Source: JANQPX01 sp039197065 (lineage in GTDB: Bacteria > Pseudomonadota > Alphaproteobacteria > Geminicoccales > Geminicoccaceae). From it: a stretch of DNA of 64,000 nt. This document shows positions 16,538-25,160 of this stretch, piece by piece (within the stretch, counting starts at the first letter, position 1; each line of letters starts with the position of its first letter). The stretch is from NCBI GenBank assembly GCA_039197065.1, contig JBCCUL010000007.1, forward strand, positions 1-64,000. The letters run 5' to 3'. Below the pieces are notes generated by a model. That model did not search any database. It saw nothing but the letters and a program-made list of their open reading frames with translations, and was not told where the DNA came from. A program made the position numbers and the translations under genes.

Positions 16538-17833
16538 CTAGTCCGCTTGCGCATCCTTGGGAGGAGCACCGCGCAGCGATCGAAAACCCAGGCCGTACCA
16601 GACGAGTGCTGCGAGCTGGACCGCGAGGCAAAGGCCAAAGCCGACCTGATAGGCTTCTGGCCGATATTCGCCGGGGATGCCGGATGGAAACAGATCGATG
16701 ATTTCGCCGATGGCGTATTGCGTGCCGAACGCTGTCCCGAAGATCAGGAGGTTCATCGCCGTGTTGGCCCGACCCGACAAAGCGATGCCGTAATGTGAGG
16801 ACAGCCAGGGATAGGCGAGAATCGCAACCTGGCCGGTCATGCCGAACAGCAGCCATGCCGGCAGCATCAGGCTTTCGATATCGAGTATGATCAGCAGTTC
16901 CGAGAGCAGGAAGACCGCGAGAAAAGCGTTCATGACGCTCAGGATGTGTGCGCCGCGCCGGACAAACCAGTCGGCAACCGCGCCGCTCAGGAGAATGCCG
17001 ATCATGAAGGCGATGGCGACCGCCATGAGATGACTGGCCACCCCTTCCCTGTCCATCCCGGCGACGTCGCGAAACCAAAGCCCGGCCCAGAGCGTCTGAA
17101 TGGCGATATGGGCGCCGGCGGTCGTCGCCAGTAGCGGCGCCAAACGCCAAAAGGCGGCATCGCCGATAATGCTGCCGATCGCCGCGACCTGAGCCATCAG
17201 GCCTCCGGCGTTCGAGGACGGTTTGACCTTTTCCGGCACGACGAAGAAGATCAGGAGCGCGACGGCAAAGGTGATGACGCCGAGGCCCTGGAACACCTCC
17301 CGCCATCCAAAAGCCTGCACGCTGAGATCGATCGGCTGGGTGGCGACCAGAATGCCGAGCGCTCCGAACGACATCACGATGGCATTAGCAAGGGCTCGCC
17401 GATCCTCCGGGACCCAGATGACCACAGCCTTGAAGCCACTCATCAACCCACCCGCGAATCCAAGGCCGATCAATGCCCTGGCAAGTGTGAGGGTCAGGAA
17501 GCTCTCACCGATCGCGAACAGCAGCGAGCCGCCGCCGGCCAGAGCGATGAGCACGCTCTGCACGCGACGCGGACCGTAACGGTCCAGAAGCACCCCAAGG
17601 GGCAATTGAAACAGCGCGAAGGCGAGAAGATAGGCCGATGTCAGAAAGCCCAGTTCCGCCGCGCTCAGACCGACGTCATGCACGAGATCGGGGCCAACCA
17701 CGGCGTTCACCGAGCGGAACATCTGCGAGAGGAAGTAACCGATGGCGAACGGCAGAAGGACCGCGAGCGCAATGGTCACGGGACGAAGCGGCCCCTGGCC
17801 CGACCTTCCCTCGATTGTCCTATCGCTCGACAT
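16538..17833 (-). CDS. MFS transporter
   Basis: A 431-residue twelve-helix major facilitator. The loop 2-3 signature is recognisable as GVLLDRYGPRRVQ, and ALIGLGFAGGLMSGFKAVVIW resembles the anion/sugar-phosphate-like branch in which a basic residue sits in the central helices. The soluble loop between halves is VVPEKVKPSSNAGG. Substrate cannot be assigned. It follows glmS on the same strand (upstream of it by 160 bases), but the spacing argues against a tight operon. Confidence 0.85.
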   Translation of the reverse strand: MSSDRTIEGRSGQGPLRPVTIALAVLLPFAIGYFLSQMFRSVNAVVGPDLVHDVGLSAAELGFLTSAYLLAFALFQLPLGVLLDRYGPRRVQSVLIALAGGGSLLFAIGESFLTLTLARALIGLGFAGGLMSGFKAVVIWVPEDRRALANAIVMSFGALGILVATQPIDLSVQAFGWREVFQGLGVITFAVALLIFFVVPEKVKPSSNAGGLMAQVAAIGSIIGDAAFWRLAPLLATTAGAHIAIQTLWAGLWFRDVAGMDREGVASHLMAVAIAFMIGILLSGAVADWFVRRGAHILSVMNAFLAVFLLSELLIILDIESLMLPAWLLFGMTGQVAILAYPWLSSHYGIALSGRANTAMNLLIFGTAFGTQYAIGEIIDLFPSGIPGEYRPEAYQVGFGLCLAVQLAALVWYGLGFRSLRGAPPKDAQAD

Positions 17834-17981
17834 CGTCCATCCGATCTTTCATCGCCAGCAGGCGAAGGTTGTCTGGCAGGCGACCGATCGGCTTTTCCTG
17901 ATTTCGGCTATCTCGGGTTGAAGCTTCATGGCAATGCCTGTCCATCCCAAGGTCGGCAGGACAACTCATCACCGGCAGTTT

Positions 17982-18012
17982 CCAAAAAGCAAAACCGGCC
18001 CGAAGGGCCGGT
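17982..18012 (-). terminator. Rho-independent terminator
   Basis: A perfect 8-bp hairpin ACCGGCCC-TTC-GGGCCGGT (17994-18012), followed on the minus strand by TTTTGCTTTTTGG. It ends a minus-strand transcript arriving from about 18242. Confidence 0.85.
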
Positions 18013-18242
18013 AATTGTCGTTCAGTCTTATCGACTTTATGCCCACGTCTTCACGGACGTTTCTTCTCCGGGCGAGCCATTTTGCCTTCCTGTCATCTCG
18101 CAAGCGTTTTCGCTTTTTCGCGATGACCTAAGGAGCGGAACGACATCTCCACCCCCTATGCTGTCGCCTAAGACTGTAACGAATTTTTCGTCAGTCTTAC
18201 GGCCAGCCTCCCCAATATCCGCCGGGTGTACGTTGACTTCGA
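17985..18242 (-). ncRNA. Candidate small RNA or leader of unknown family
   Basis: About 255 nt between a strong promoter and a strong terminator with no substantial gene inside. A long hairpin near its 5' part pairs TAAGACTG with CAGTCTTA and ACGAA with TTCGT around AAA. A smaller CGCGAAAAAGCGAAAACGC element follows. Tiny frames with plausible ribosome sites are present (for example MARPEKKRP after AGGAAGG), so a dual-function or peptide-coding RNA is possible. It does not match tmRNA, 6S, SRP RNA or RNase P as I know them. Confidence 0.55.
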
Positions 18243-18248
18243 GAAAAA

Positions 18249-18277
18249 ATCTAAGCGACTTATCACCATCAGGTCAA
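18249..18277 (-). promoter_or_regulatory. Sigma-70-like promoter of the small RNA
   Basis: On the minus strand TTGACC (18277-18272) and TTAGAT (18254-18249) are separated by exactly 17 bases, which predicts a transcription start near 18242. Confidence 0.7.
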
Positions 18278-18613
18278 ACCTTTTTACGATAGATGAAAAA
18301 AAATTCCACGATCGGGGATTTCTTCTGTTTCATCGATAGTTGGCTGGGATGCGCCAATTCGACGGCGACCAAGGCTGAAGATCTCGCCCGATGGGTGTTT
18401 CACCGCAAAGGAGAACGGCGGAAAGCCTAGCGCTGGAGCAAACATCGCCCCCTCGCTTGCTTCCAGTGATTGACGGCAATGTCGTGACTCGCCCATGGTT
18501 GGAGCCAATCATATCGACCGAACTGACGATTGCCCAATGTCGGACGCCGCTCCGACAACCAAAACCAAAGAAGCGCCATCAATTCAAAACGCCGAGCAAA
18601 AGGATGACGACGA

Positions 18614-19795
18614 GTGTCCGATATCATCTTGGATTTCTCACGAGAAGAATATGAAGAGCGCATCGCTAAAACGCGCGCAGCGATGGAGAGCTACGGGACC
18701 GAGCTTCTCATCCTAACCGATCCGTCGAACATGGCCTGGCTGACGGGCTATGACGGCTGGTCCTTCTACGTCCATCAGGCGGTTCTCCTTGGACTGGATG
18801 GCGAACCCATCTGGTTCGGCCGCGGCCAGGACGCGCCAGGCGCCAGACGCACGGTCTTCATGGATCACGATCAGGTCATCGACTATCCCGACCATTACGT
18901 GCAGTCGACCGAACGTCACCCGATGGACTTCCTGTCCGAGCTCCTGAAGGAGAGAAGCTGGGACAAGAAGACCATCGGTGTCGAGATGGACAATTATTAC
19001 TTCTCTGCTGCCGCGTTCGCATCACTCTGGAAGCATCTGCCGAACGCGGCCTTCAAAGACATCACCGGTCTCGTGAACTGGCAGCGCGCGATAAAATCGC
19101 CGCAAGAGCTTATTTATATGTGCCGCGCTGCCCGGATCATCGAGGCCATGCATGCCAAGGCATTCGAGCTTATCGAGCCCGGCATGCCGAAGAATCAGCT
19201 GGTCGCCGCCATCTACCAGACGGCGATTTCCGGCACGGACGGCCATGGCGGCGACTACCCGGCGATCGTCCCGCTGGTGCCCTCAGGCGCCGACGCAGCC
19301 GCCGCCCACCTGACCTGGAACGATCAGCCGTTCAAGGCCGATGAGGGCACCTTTTTCGAAATGGCCGGCTGCCATCGGCGCTATCACTGCCCGATGTGCC
19401 GGACCATCTATCTCGGCAAGCCGCCGCAGAAGTTTCTCGATGCGGAGAAAGCCGTCATTGAAGGCATCGCCGCGGCGCTTGAGGCGGCCAAGCCCGGTGC
19501 GACCTGCCATGAGGTCGAAGCCGCCTGGCGCGAGGTGATCCGGCGCCACGGCATCGAGAAGGAGACCCGCTGCGGCTACCCGGTCGGCCTCAGCTACCCG
19601 CCCGATTGGGGCGAGAGGACCATGAGCATCCGCGAGGGTGATCACACCGTTCTGGAAGAAAACATGACCTTCCATTTCATCCCCGCCATCTGGCAGGAGG
19701 ATTGGGGCCTGGAAATCACCGAGAGCTTCCGCGTCACGCCGTCAGGCGGCGAGCCGTTTTGCGACTACCCGAGGAAGCTTCTCGTAAAAGAGTGA
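18614..19795 (+). CDS. doeA: Ectoine hydrolase (M24 family)
   Basis: A 393-residue creatinase/prolidase-fold enzyme. The N-terminal half has the phrases WLTGYDGWSFYVHQ, FGRGQDAPGARRT and YPDHYVQSTERHPMD, typical of DoeA/EutD ectoine hydrolases, which open ectoine to N-acetyl-diaminobutyrates. The C-terminal pita-bread domain includes GGDYPAIVPLVPSG and FHFIPAIWQEDWGLEITESF. The GTG start has an AAAGGA site nearby. The usual partners (DoeB deacetylase, EutABC, ectoine transporter) are not adjacent, so it is an orphan here; another amidohydrolase specificity within M24 remains possible. Confidence 0.8.
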   Translation: MSDIILDFSREEYEERIAKTRAAMESYGTELLILTDPSNMAWLTGYDGWSFYVHQAVLLGLDGEPIWFGRGQDAPGARRTVFMDHDQVIDYPDHYVQSTERHPMDFLSELLKERSWDKKTIGVEMDNYYFSAAAFASLWKHLPNAAFKDITGLVNWQRAIKSPQELIYMCRAARIIEAMHAKAFELIEPGMPKNQLVAAIYQTAISGTDGHGGDYPAIVPLVPSGADAAAAHLTWNDQPFKADEGTFFEMAGCHRRYHCPMCRTIYLGKPPQKFLDAEKAVIEGIAAALEAAKPGATCHEVEAAWREVIRRHGIEKETRCGYPVGLSYPPDWGERTMSIREGDHTVLEENMTFHFIPAIWQEDWGLEITESFRVTPSGGEPFCDYPRKLLVKE

Positions 19796-19879
19796 GGCCC
19801 ACATCATTCGACGGGCGACGCCCGTTGGACTTTCAAAGCCAGCCCGCTATAAAACGACCAACCGACCGCCGGTGGCGGA

Positions 19880-19955
19880 GGGCCCGTAGTTCAGTGGTCA
19901 GAACGCGCCGCTCATAACGGTGTTGTCGCAGGTTCGAATCCTGCCGGGCCCACCA
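19880..19955 (+). tRNA. tRNA with CAT anticodon (Ile2 or Met)
   Basis: A 76-nt cloverleaf with acceptor GGGCCCG/CGGGCCC, anticodon loop CTCATAA, GTTCGAATC T-loop and encoded CCA. C4-G69 and C5-G68 pairs in the acceptor stem favour a lysidine-modified tRNA-Ile2 over elongator Met; it is not initiator-like, since the anticodon stem lacks three GC pairs in the GGG/CCC arrangement. Confidence 0.88.
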
Positions 19956-20212
19956 GTCTTCTCAGTGGACAAAAAAGCGGTGTGTTGAAAGTCGTTGGCA
20001 CCCTGGATGTGCTCGACCGACGATCGGTATCGACGTTAAGGCCAAGTCACGGTCTTGGAGATGTGCTTGGGCTTCAGACAGCACGCCATCACGAGCCCAC
20101 CATGGGCTAAAGCCGGATCTTGACCCAAGCGCGCGCAGCATCGACGTTGAGAACGATAGCGTCGATCCAGGAGCCCTGTCTGCTGTCGTCAGATCGCCTG
20201 GAAACGACGGGC

Positions 20213-21415
20213 ATGCGGATAGACAAGCAATCGGATGCAGAGATGGCTGCGCCTCCTCGTTTCGAGATCGATATGGCCGCCTTTTGGCAAGATCCCTATC
20301 CGATCCTTGCCCAAATGCAGCAGGAGGCTCCCATCGCCTATGTTCCGCAGGTCGGCGCTGTCCTGTTCACCCGGCGAGACGACATCGTCGCTTCAGAGCC
20401 GAACATTGACGTCTTCAGCTCGCACCAACCCGACGGCTTGATGAATCGTCTGATGGGGCAGAACCTCATGCGCAAGGACGGCGACGCCCATCTTGCCGAG
20501 CGGCGCGTCATCTTCCCTGCACTGTCTCCAAAGGCCGTCAGCCAGCATTGGAAGGCGCACTTTCAGACATTGGCCGATGATCTGCTCGAGAAGCTTGCAT
20601 CCAAGGGACAGGCAGATCTCGTCAAGGATTATGCGCATCCTCTCTCGGCCGAAGCCTTGAAGGCGATGACCGGCCTGACCGAGATACGCTTCCAGGATAT
20701 GGATGCCTGGTCGCAGGCGATGATCGACGGCATCGCGAACTATGTCGGCGACCCCGACGTCGAAGCCAATTGCCAGCAAGCGACCGCCAGCATCGATGAC
20801 GCGATCGACGCCATGCTTCCGACCATCAGGAGAAATCCGGACAAAAGCCTGCTGAGCGTCATGTTTCACGCCGGCATGCCCATGGAGCAGCTTCGCGCCA
20901 ACATCAAACTCGCGATCAGCGGTGGTCAGAACGAATCTCGCGATGCGATCGCTGGCGCCATCTGGGCTTTGCTCACCCACCCGGACCAGCATGCCAAGGT
21001 TGTCAGCGGCGAGCGAGACTGGATGCACGTCTTTGACGAATACACGCGCTGGATCTCGCCGATCGGCATGTCGCCGAGACGGGTGGCCCAGCACCACGTC
21101 ATTCGTGATGTGGCGTTCGCCCCCGAAGACAAGGTCTTCTTCATGTTCGGCGCTGCCAACCGGGACGAGACCTGCTTCCCCGGACCCGACAAGTTCGACC
21201 TGTTCCGTGACATGTCGAAAAGCATCCCGTTCGGCGCAGGCCCGCATTTTTGCGCTGGCGCCTGGGCGTCAAAGGCTCTGGTGGCGCATGTGGCGCTTCC
21301 CAGCTTGTTCCGTCGATTGACGGGACTGCGCCTTTGTGAGGACGAGCCGGTTCTGCTAGGCGGCTGGGCCTTTCGAGGACTGCTGAATCTAACCGTGACT
21401 TGGGATGTCAGTTGA
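20213..21415 (+). CDS. Cytochrome P450
   Basis: Soluble bacterial P450 of about 400 residues. The haem-binding loop is IPFGAGPHFCAGAWASKAL with the Cys ligand, and a K-helix E-x-x-R equivalent lies in DEYTRW. In the I helix the usual acid-alcohol motif AGxET is replaced by SGGQNESRD, so the conserved Thr that supports oxygen activation is absent at its position. ATG 20213 is used; an upstream in-frame TTG (20120) would add 31 residues without homology. No ferredoxin or reductase gene is adjacent. Substrate unknown. Confidence 0.88.
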   Translation: MRIDKQSDAEMAAPPRFEIDMAAFWQDPYPILAQMQQEAPIAYVPQVGAVLFTRRDDIVASEPNIDVFSSHQPDGLMNRLMGQNLMRKDGDAHLAERRVIFPALSPKAVSQHWKAHFQTLADDLLEKLASKGQADLVKDYAHPLSAEALKAMTGLTEIRFQDMDAWSQAMIDGIANYVGDPDVEANCQQATASIDDAIDAMLPTIRRNPDKSLLSVMFHAGMPMEQLRANIKLAISGGQNESRDAIAGAIWALLTHPDQHAKVVSGERDWMHVFDEYTRWISPIGMSPRRVAQHHVIRDVAFAPEDKVFFMFGAANRDETCFPGPDKFDLFRDMSKSIPFGAGPHFCAGAWASKALVAHVALPSLFRRLTGLRLCEDEPVLLGGWAFRGLLNLTVTWDVS

Positions 21416-21534
21416 CATCCAAAGGGCCCGGCCAGCCAGAAGGGTGCGCCTATTCATGAAGGCGTGGAACAAGGGCTTGCAAGGTTTAGCGTTGGCTGAG
21501 CGAGCGTCTTGTTCCGGAGGTTTCGATCTTCCGT

Positions 21535-24500
21535 TCAGAGCTCGGCCGGTTCGTGGACCTTGTGCTCCGGCTCGGCCGTGCGGCTGAATTTGGGCACGCC
21601 TTCCTCTTCTGTCCCAATCCTCCCCGTTTTGAGACATTGGTTGAGATCGTTAGCCGGCCTGGCTGGACTATAGAGAAAACCCTGGGCTTCGTTGCAGCCA
21701 AGCGCACGGAGATAGTCGCGCTGAAAGATCGTCTCGACACCTTCCGCGATCACCGAAAGGCCGAGGCTATGGCCTAGCTGGATGATGGCCTTGGTGATCT
21801 GCTGGTCGTTGGTGCTGGTTTCGAGATCCTTGATGAAACTGCGGTCGATCTTCAGACGGTCCAGTGGAAAGCGCTTCAGATAACTCAGCGACGAATAGCC
21901 TGTGCCGAAGTCGTCGACGGCGATGCTGACGCCGATCTCGCTGAGTGCCGAAAGGATGTTCAAGGCATGTTGCGTGTCCTGGACGAGCATGCTCTCCGTG
22001 ATCTCGATCTCAAGCCGATCGGCGGGCATTTTCGAGGCGGCGATGATCTTCGATATTTCCTCGACGAGACCGCTGCGCGCGAACTGGATCGGTGACACAT
22101 TGACCGACATCTTGAATTGGCGATCGTAGGTCGAAATCCAGTCGGCCGCCATGCTGGCGCTCTTGGCCAGTACGATCAGGCCGAGGGGCTGGATGAGGCC
22201 GGAATGCTCGGCGACCGGAATAAAGACATCAGGCGGCACCAGGCCTTTTTCCGGGTGCGGCCAGCGCAGCAGCGCTTCGAAGCCGACCACGGCACCGTCG
22301 TCCAGCCGAACCTGGGGCTGATAGTGCAGCTCCAGGCGATTGTCGATGATCGCCTGCCTGAGATCACGCTCCAGCGTCTTTCGTATGACGATCGCATCGA
22401 ACATGCTGGCCGTGAAGTAGGCAAAGGTGCTTCGCCCCGCGTCCTTGGCTTCGTAGAGGGCGAGATCGGCGTTTCGAAGCAGCGTTTCCGAGTCCGCGCC
22501 GTCATCGGGACAGATGCTGACGCCGATGCTCGTCGCCGAGCGAAGCGTTTCGCCTTTGAACCGGATCGGCTTTCCGATCTCGTCGATGATTCGCCGGCAG
22601 AGGCCGTCGATCGCACTCCTGTCGTCGAAGGGGACGATGATAGCGAACTCATCGCCGCCCAGACGGGCGACATTATCGCATTCGCGCGTGACCGAAAGAA
22701 GCCGCTGCGCAACGACGATGAGAACATGGTCGCCGGTCTCATGGCCGTAGGTGTCGTTGATCCCTTTGAAGTCGTCCAGATCAAGAAGCATGACGGCCAA
22801 TCGGCGCTCATCGGAGCCTGGCTGTTCCAGGATCTGTTCAAGGCCCGACTGAAAGCATGACCGGTTGGTCAATCCCGTCAGACTGTCATGCTCGGCGAGG
22901 TAGCGGATCTTCATATCGCTTTGCAGCCTCTGCGTGATATCCGCTGCCGTGCCCCGATAGCCGACAAAGGCGCCGGCATCGTCAAAACGCGGTCGACCGC
23001 TGAGCTGGACATGGATCGTTTCGTTGCCGGCATGACAAATGAGGCAGGTCACGTCCCTGAAGTCCTGCCGACGTTGCAGGATCGTTCCAAGCGAGAGGGG
23101 CGCGTTGGACGTTTCTTCGAAAATCTCGCAGAAGCCCCGCCCGACAAGCGTATCGGCACCAAATCCCAGAAGGTTGCCCGACGGATCGGAAAGATAGCTG
23201 ATCGCCAGGCTGGAATCGGTCTCCCAAAGCCAATCGGAGGCCGTCTCGGCGAAATCCTGAAAGCGCTCCTTGTTGGCGCGAAGTCGCCGCTCGATACCGG
23301 CTTGCCGGTCCAGGAGATGATTGAGCGTTTCCGCAAGCTCGGACGCCTCGTCACCGGTGTCCTGATCGAGGCGCGAACTCGTCAGCCCGCCTCCCTGCGT
23401 AGCCAGCGCATCGAGGGCGCGCTTCAAATGGCCGGTTCCGAGCGTGGAGCAATGTTCCACCATGTTCAGCCCGAGCGCCTCCTGCTCCGCCGTCACCCGG
23501 AGCGGCAGGACGCGGTTCAGCAGGTTGAAAAACAGGGTACTGACGCCGATCGCCCAGACGAACACCAGAGCGACCCCTTCAAGCTGAACGACGAGCTGCT
23601 CGATCCGGCTGCCAACGGCTAGCTGGTCCTCGAAGACGAAAAGGGCAACCGCGAGCGTCCCCCAAGCGCCGGCAAATCCGTGGGCCGCCACGACGCCGAC
23701 AGCATCGTCGATGCGCCAACGAATAAGGAGCCAGAGTGCGCCCAGAATGGCGAGGCTGCCGCCAATGCCGCCGATGACGGCAGCACTCGGCAGGGAGACC
23801 GCAAAGCAGCTTGCCGTGATCGCCGAAAGCCCGCCGATGATCCCATTGATGGCATTTTGCGGGATGTGGCTTCCGTCGATCCATCGCCCGATGAGAATGC
23901 TGGCCACGCCCCCGGAGGCTGCCGCTATGATGGTATTCAGGACAATCCGGCCGAATTCGGCCGATCCCGGTGTGGCGGCGCCGGCGTTGAAGCCAATCCA
24001 GCCGACCAGGAGGATGGCGACACCCGTGGTCGAAAGAACGGCGCTGTGGCCCGAAATCGGGATCGGATTGCCGTCCTGATCGAAGCGGCCCGAGCGCGGC
24101 CCGATGATCACGACGGCCGCGAGCGCCACCCAGGCACCGAGCGCGTGCACCGCCGTCGATCCCGCATAATCGATGAAGCCGCGGTCGGCGAGGAACGCTT
24201 CATTGCCGGGAAGGAAGGTCTGGCCCCAGATCCAATGCCCGGAGACGGGGTAGATGACGGCTGACGTGAAGACGGCGCAGGCGAGATAGCCATGAAACGA
24301 CATGCGTTCGGCGACGGCGCCGGAAATGATGGTCGCCGCGGTTCCGCAAAAGGCAAGCTGAAAGGCGAGCTTGACGGTCTGGTCGTCGAACGTGGGAAAC
24401 AGGGAGCCATCAAGCTGCCCCAGCCACCCTCCCAAGCTCGGACCGAACATCACCCCGCTGCCGATGAGCAGGAAGGTTACCGAGGCGAAGGTAAAATCGG

Positions 24501-24771
24501 ACAGATTCTTCTGCGCGACGTTGATCGCATTCTTCGAGCGAACGAAACCGGCTTCCAAGAGAAGAAAGCCGGCCTGCATCGACAGGACCAAGGCCGTGGC
24601 AATTACCAGCCAAAGCTCGGAGAGCGCGATGGGAACGAGCAGACTTGCCGATACTTCGGATGCAGAAGCATCAGACGATGCAGACTCGACGCCTGCGGCC
24701 AAACCATCCGCAGCGATAGCTGAAGCGAGCCCGCAAATGACGAGCAAATTCAGGATCAATCTTAACGTCAA
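21535..24771 (-). CDS. Ammonium transporter-PAS-GGDEF-EAL fusion
   Basis: A 1078-residue protein. After a signal segment comes a full Amt domain (about 45-450) with both pore histidines (STAVHALGAW and AAHGFAGAWG) and AERMSFHGY. A linker with coiled-coil character (ELAETLNHLLDRQAGIERR) leads to a PAS domain (about 505-625), a GGDEF domain with intact RLGGDEFAI (about 700) and an EAL domain with FEALLRW (about 832), ITESM and DDFGTGYSSL. Both catalytic cores look complete, so it could make or break cyclic-di-GMP in response to ammonium. No glnK is adjacent. It stands as a single gene. Confidence 0.93.
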   Translation of the reverse strand: MTLRLILNLLVICGLASAIAADGLAAGVESASSDASASEVSASLLVPIALSELWLVIATALVLSMQAGFLLLEAGFVRSKNAINVAQKNLSDFTFASVTFLLIGSGVMFGPSLGGWLGQLDGSLFPTFDDQTVKLAFQLAFCGTAATIISGAVAERMSFHGYLACAVFTSAVIYPVSGHWIWGQTFLPGNEAFLADRGFIDYAGSTAVHALGAWVALAAVVIIGPRSGRFDQDGNPIPISGHSAVLSTTGVAILLVGWIGFNAGAATPGSAEFGRIVLNTIIAAASGGVASILIGRWIDGSHIPQNAINGIIGGLSAITASCFAVSLPSAAVIGGIGGSLAILGALWLLIRWRIDDAVGVVAAHGFAGAWGTLAVALFVFEDQLAVGSRIEQLVVQLEGVALVFVWAIGVSTLFFNLLNRVLPLRVTAEQEALGLNMVEHCSTLGTGHLKRALDALATQGGGLTSSRLDQDTGDEASELAETLNHLLDRQAGIERRLRANKERFQDFAETASDWLWETDSSLAISYLSDPSGNLLGFGADTLVGRGFCEIFEETSNAPLSLGTILQRRQDFRDVTCLICHAGNETIHVQLSGRPRFDDAGAFVGYRGTAADITQRLQSDMKIRYLAEHDSLTGLTNRSCFQSGLEQILEQPGSDERRLAVMLLDLDDFKGINDTYGHETGDHVLIVVAQRLLSVTRECDNVARLGGDEFAIIVPFDDRSAIDGLCRRIIDEIGKPIRFKGETLRSATSIGVSICPDDGADSETLLRNADLALYEAKDAGRSTFAYFTASMFDAIVIRKTLERDLRQAIIDNRLELHYQPQVRLDDGAVVGFEALLRWPHPEKGLVPPDVFIPVAEHSGLIQPLGLIVLAKSASMAADWISTYDRQFKMSVNVSPIQFARSGLVEEISKIIAASKMPADRLEIEITESMLVQDTQHALNILSALSEIGVSIAVDDFGTGYSSLSYLKRFPLDRLKIDRSFIKDLETSTNDQQITKAIIQLGHSLGLSVIAEGVETIFQRDYLRALGCNEAQGFLYSPARPANDLNQCLKTGRIGTEEEGVPKFSRTAEPEHKVHEPAEL

Positions 24772-25079
24772 GGTAAAGCTCTCGCATGCGGAACGAGCGC
24801 TGAATTATAAACGGGCAAAGTTACGTCAAGCTTAATCGAAGCAGAACAATCAATCCGGTACGGCTGAAATCATGCACCGCAGTCACATGATCAAAAGCGA
24901 GACCGTTTACCGATCCTGACCAGCGCAGTGCGACATGGCGCCGACCTTATCACGATGTCTTGGGGACTTTGGATCCAAGCATCTTCACAGAGGCATCCGG
25001 GCCGAGTCCGATTTGGATCGGATGGTTGATCTGGAAACGGCCATCACGTTTTCTGATCGGGAAGTCCTTTTGCATTGAC

Positions 25080-25109
25080 ATGACACCGATGTCATGACAT
25101 CGGTGTCAT
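25080..25109 (+). promoter_or_regulatory. LacI-family operator, perfect 30-bp palindrome
   Basis: ATGACACCGATGTCAT and its mirror ATGACATCGGTGTCAT overlap by two bases and together form a perfect 30-bp palindrome, 51 bases upstream of the regulator's likely TTG start. Each half has the central CG typical of LacI/GalR operators, so two dimers or one tetramer could bind. It suggests autoregulation of the whole sugar operon. Confidence 0.8.
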
Positions 25110-25160
25110 AACGTGTCGAAGCAGGCGCAAAAGCCTGAAAGACAAATCTGGGGAGGCCTG

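Noticed and set aside
17985..18242. tmRNA, 6S RNA or ribosomal protein gene as identity of the small transcript
   Set aside because: Length, lack of a tRNA-like end or tag frame, and lack of a 6S-type central bubble do not fit; frames inside do not match a ribosomal protein.
21902..24723. Plus-strand open frames opposite the Amt-GGDEF-EAL gene
   Set aside because: Shadows of a 1078-residue gene with intact domains.
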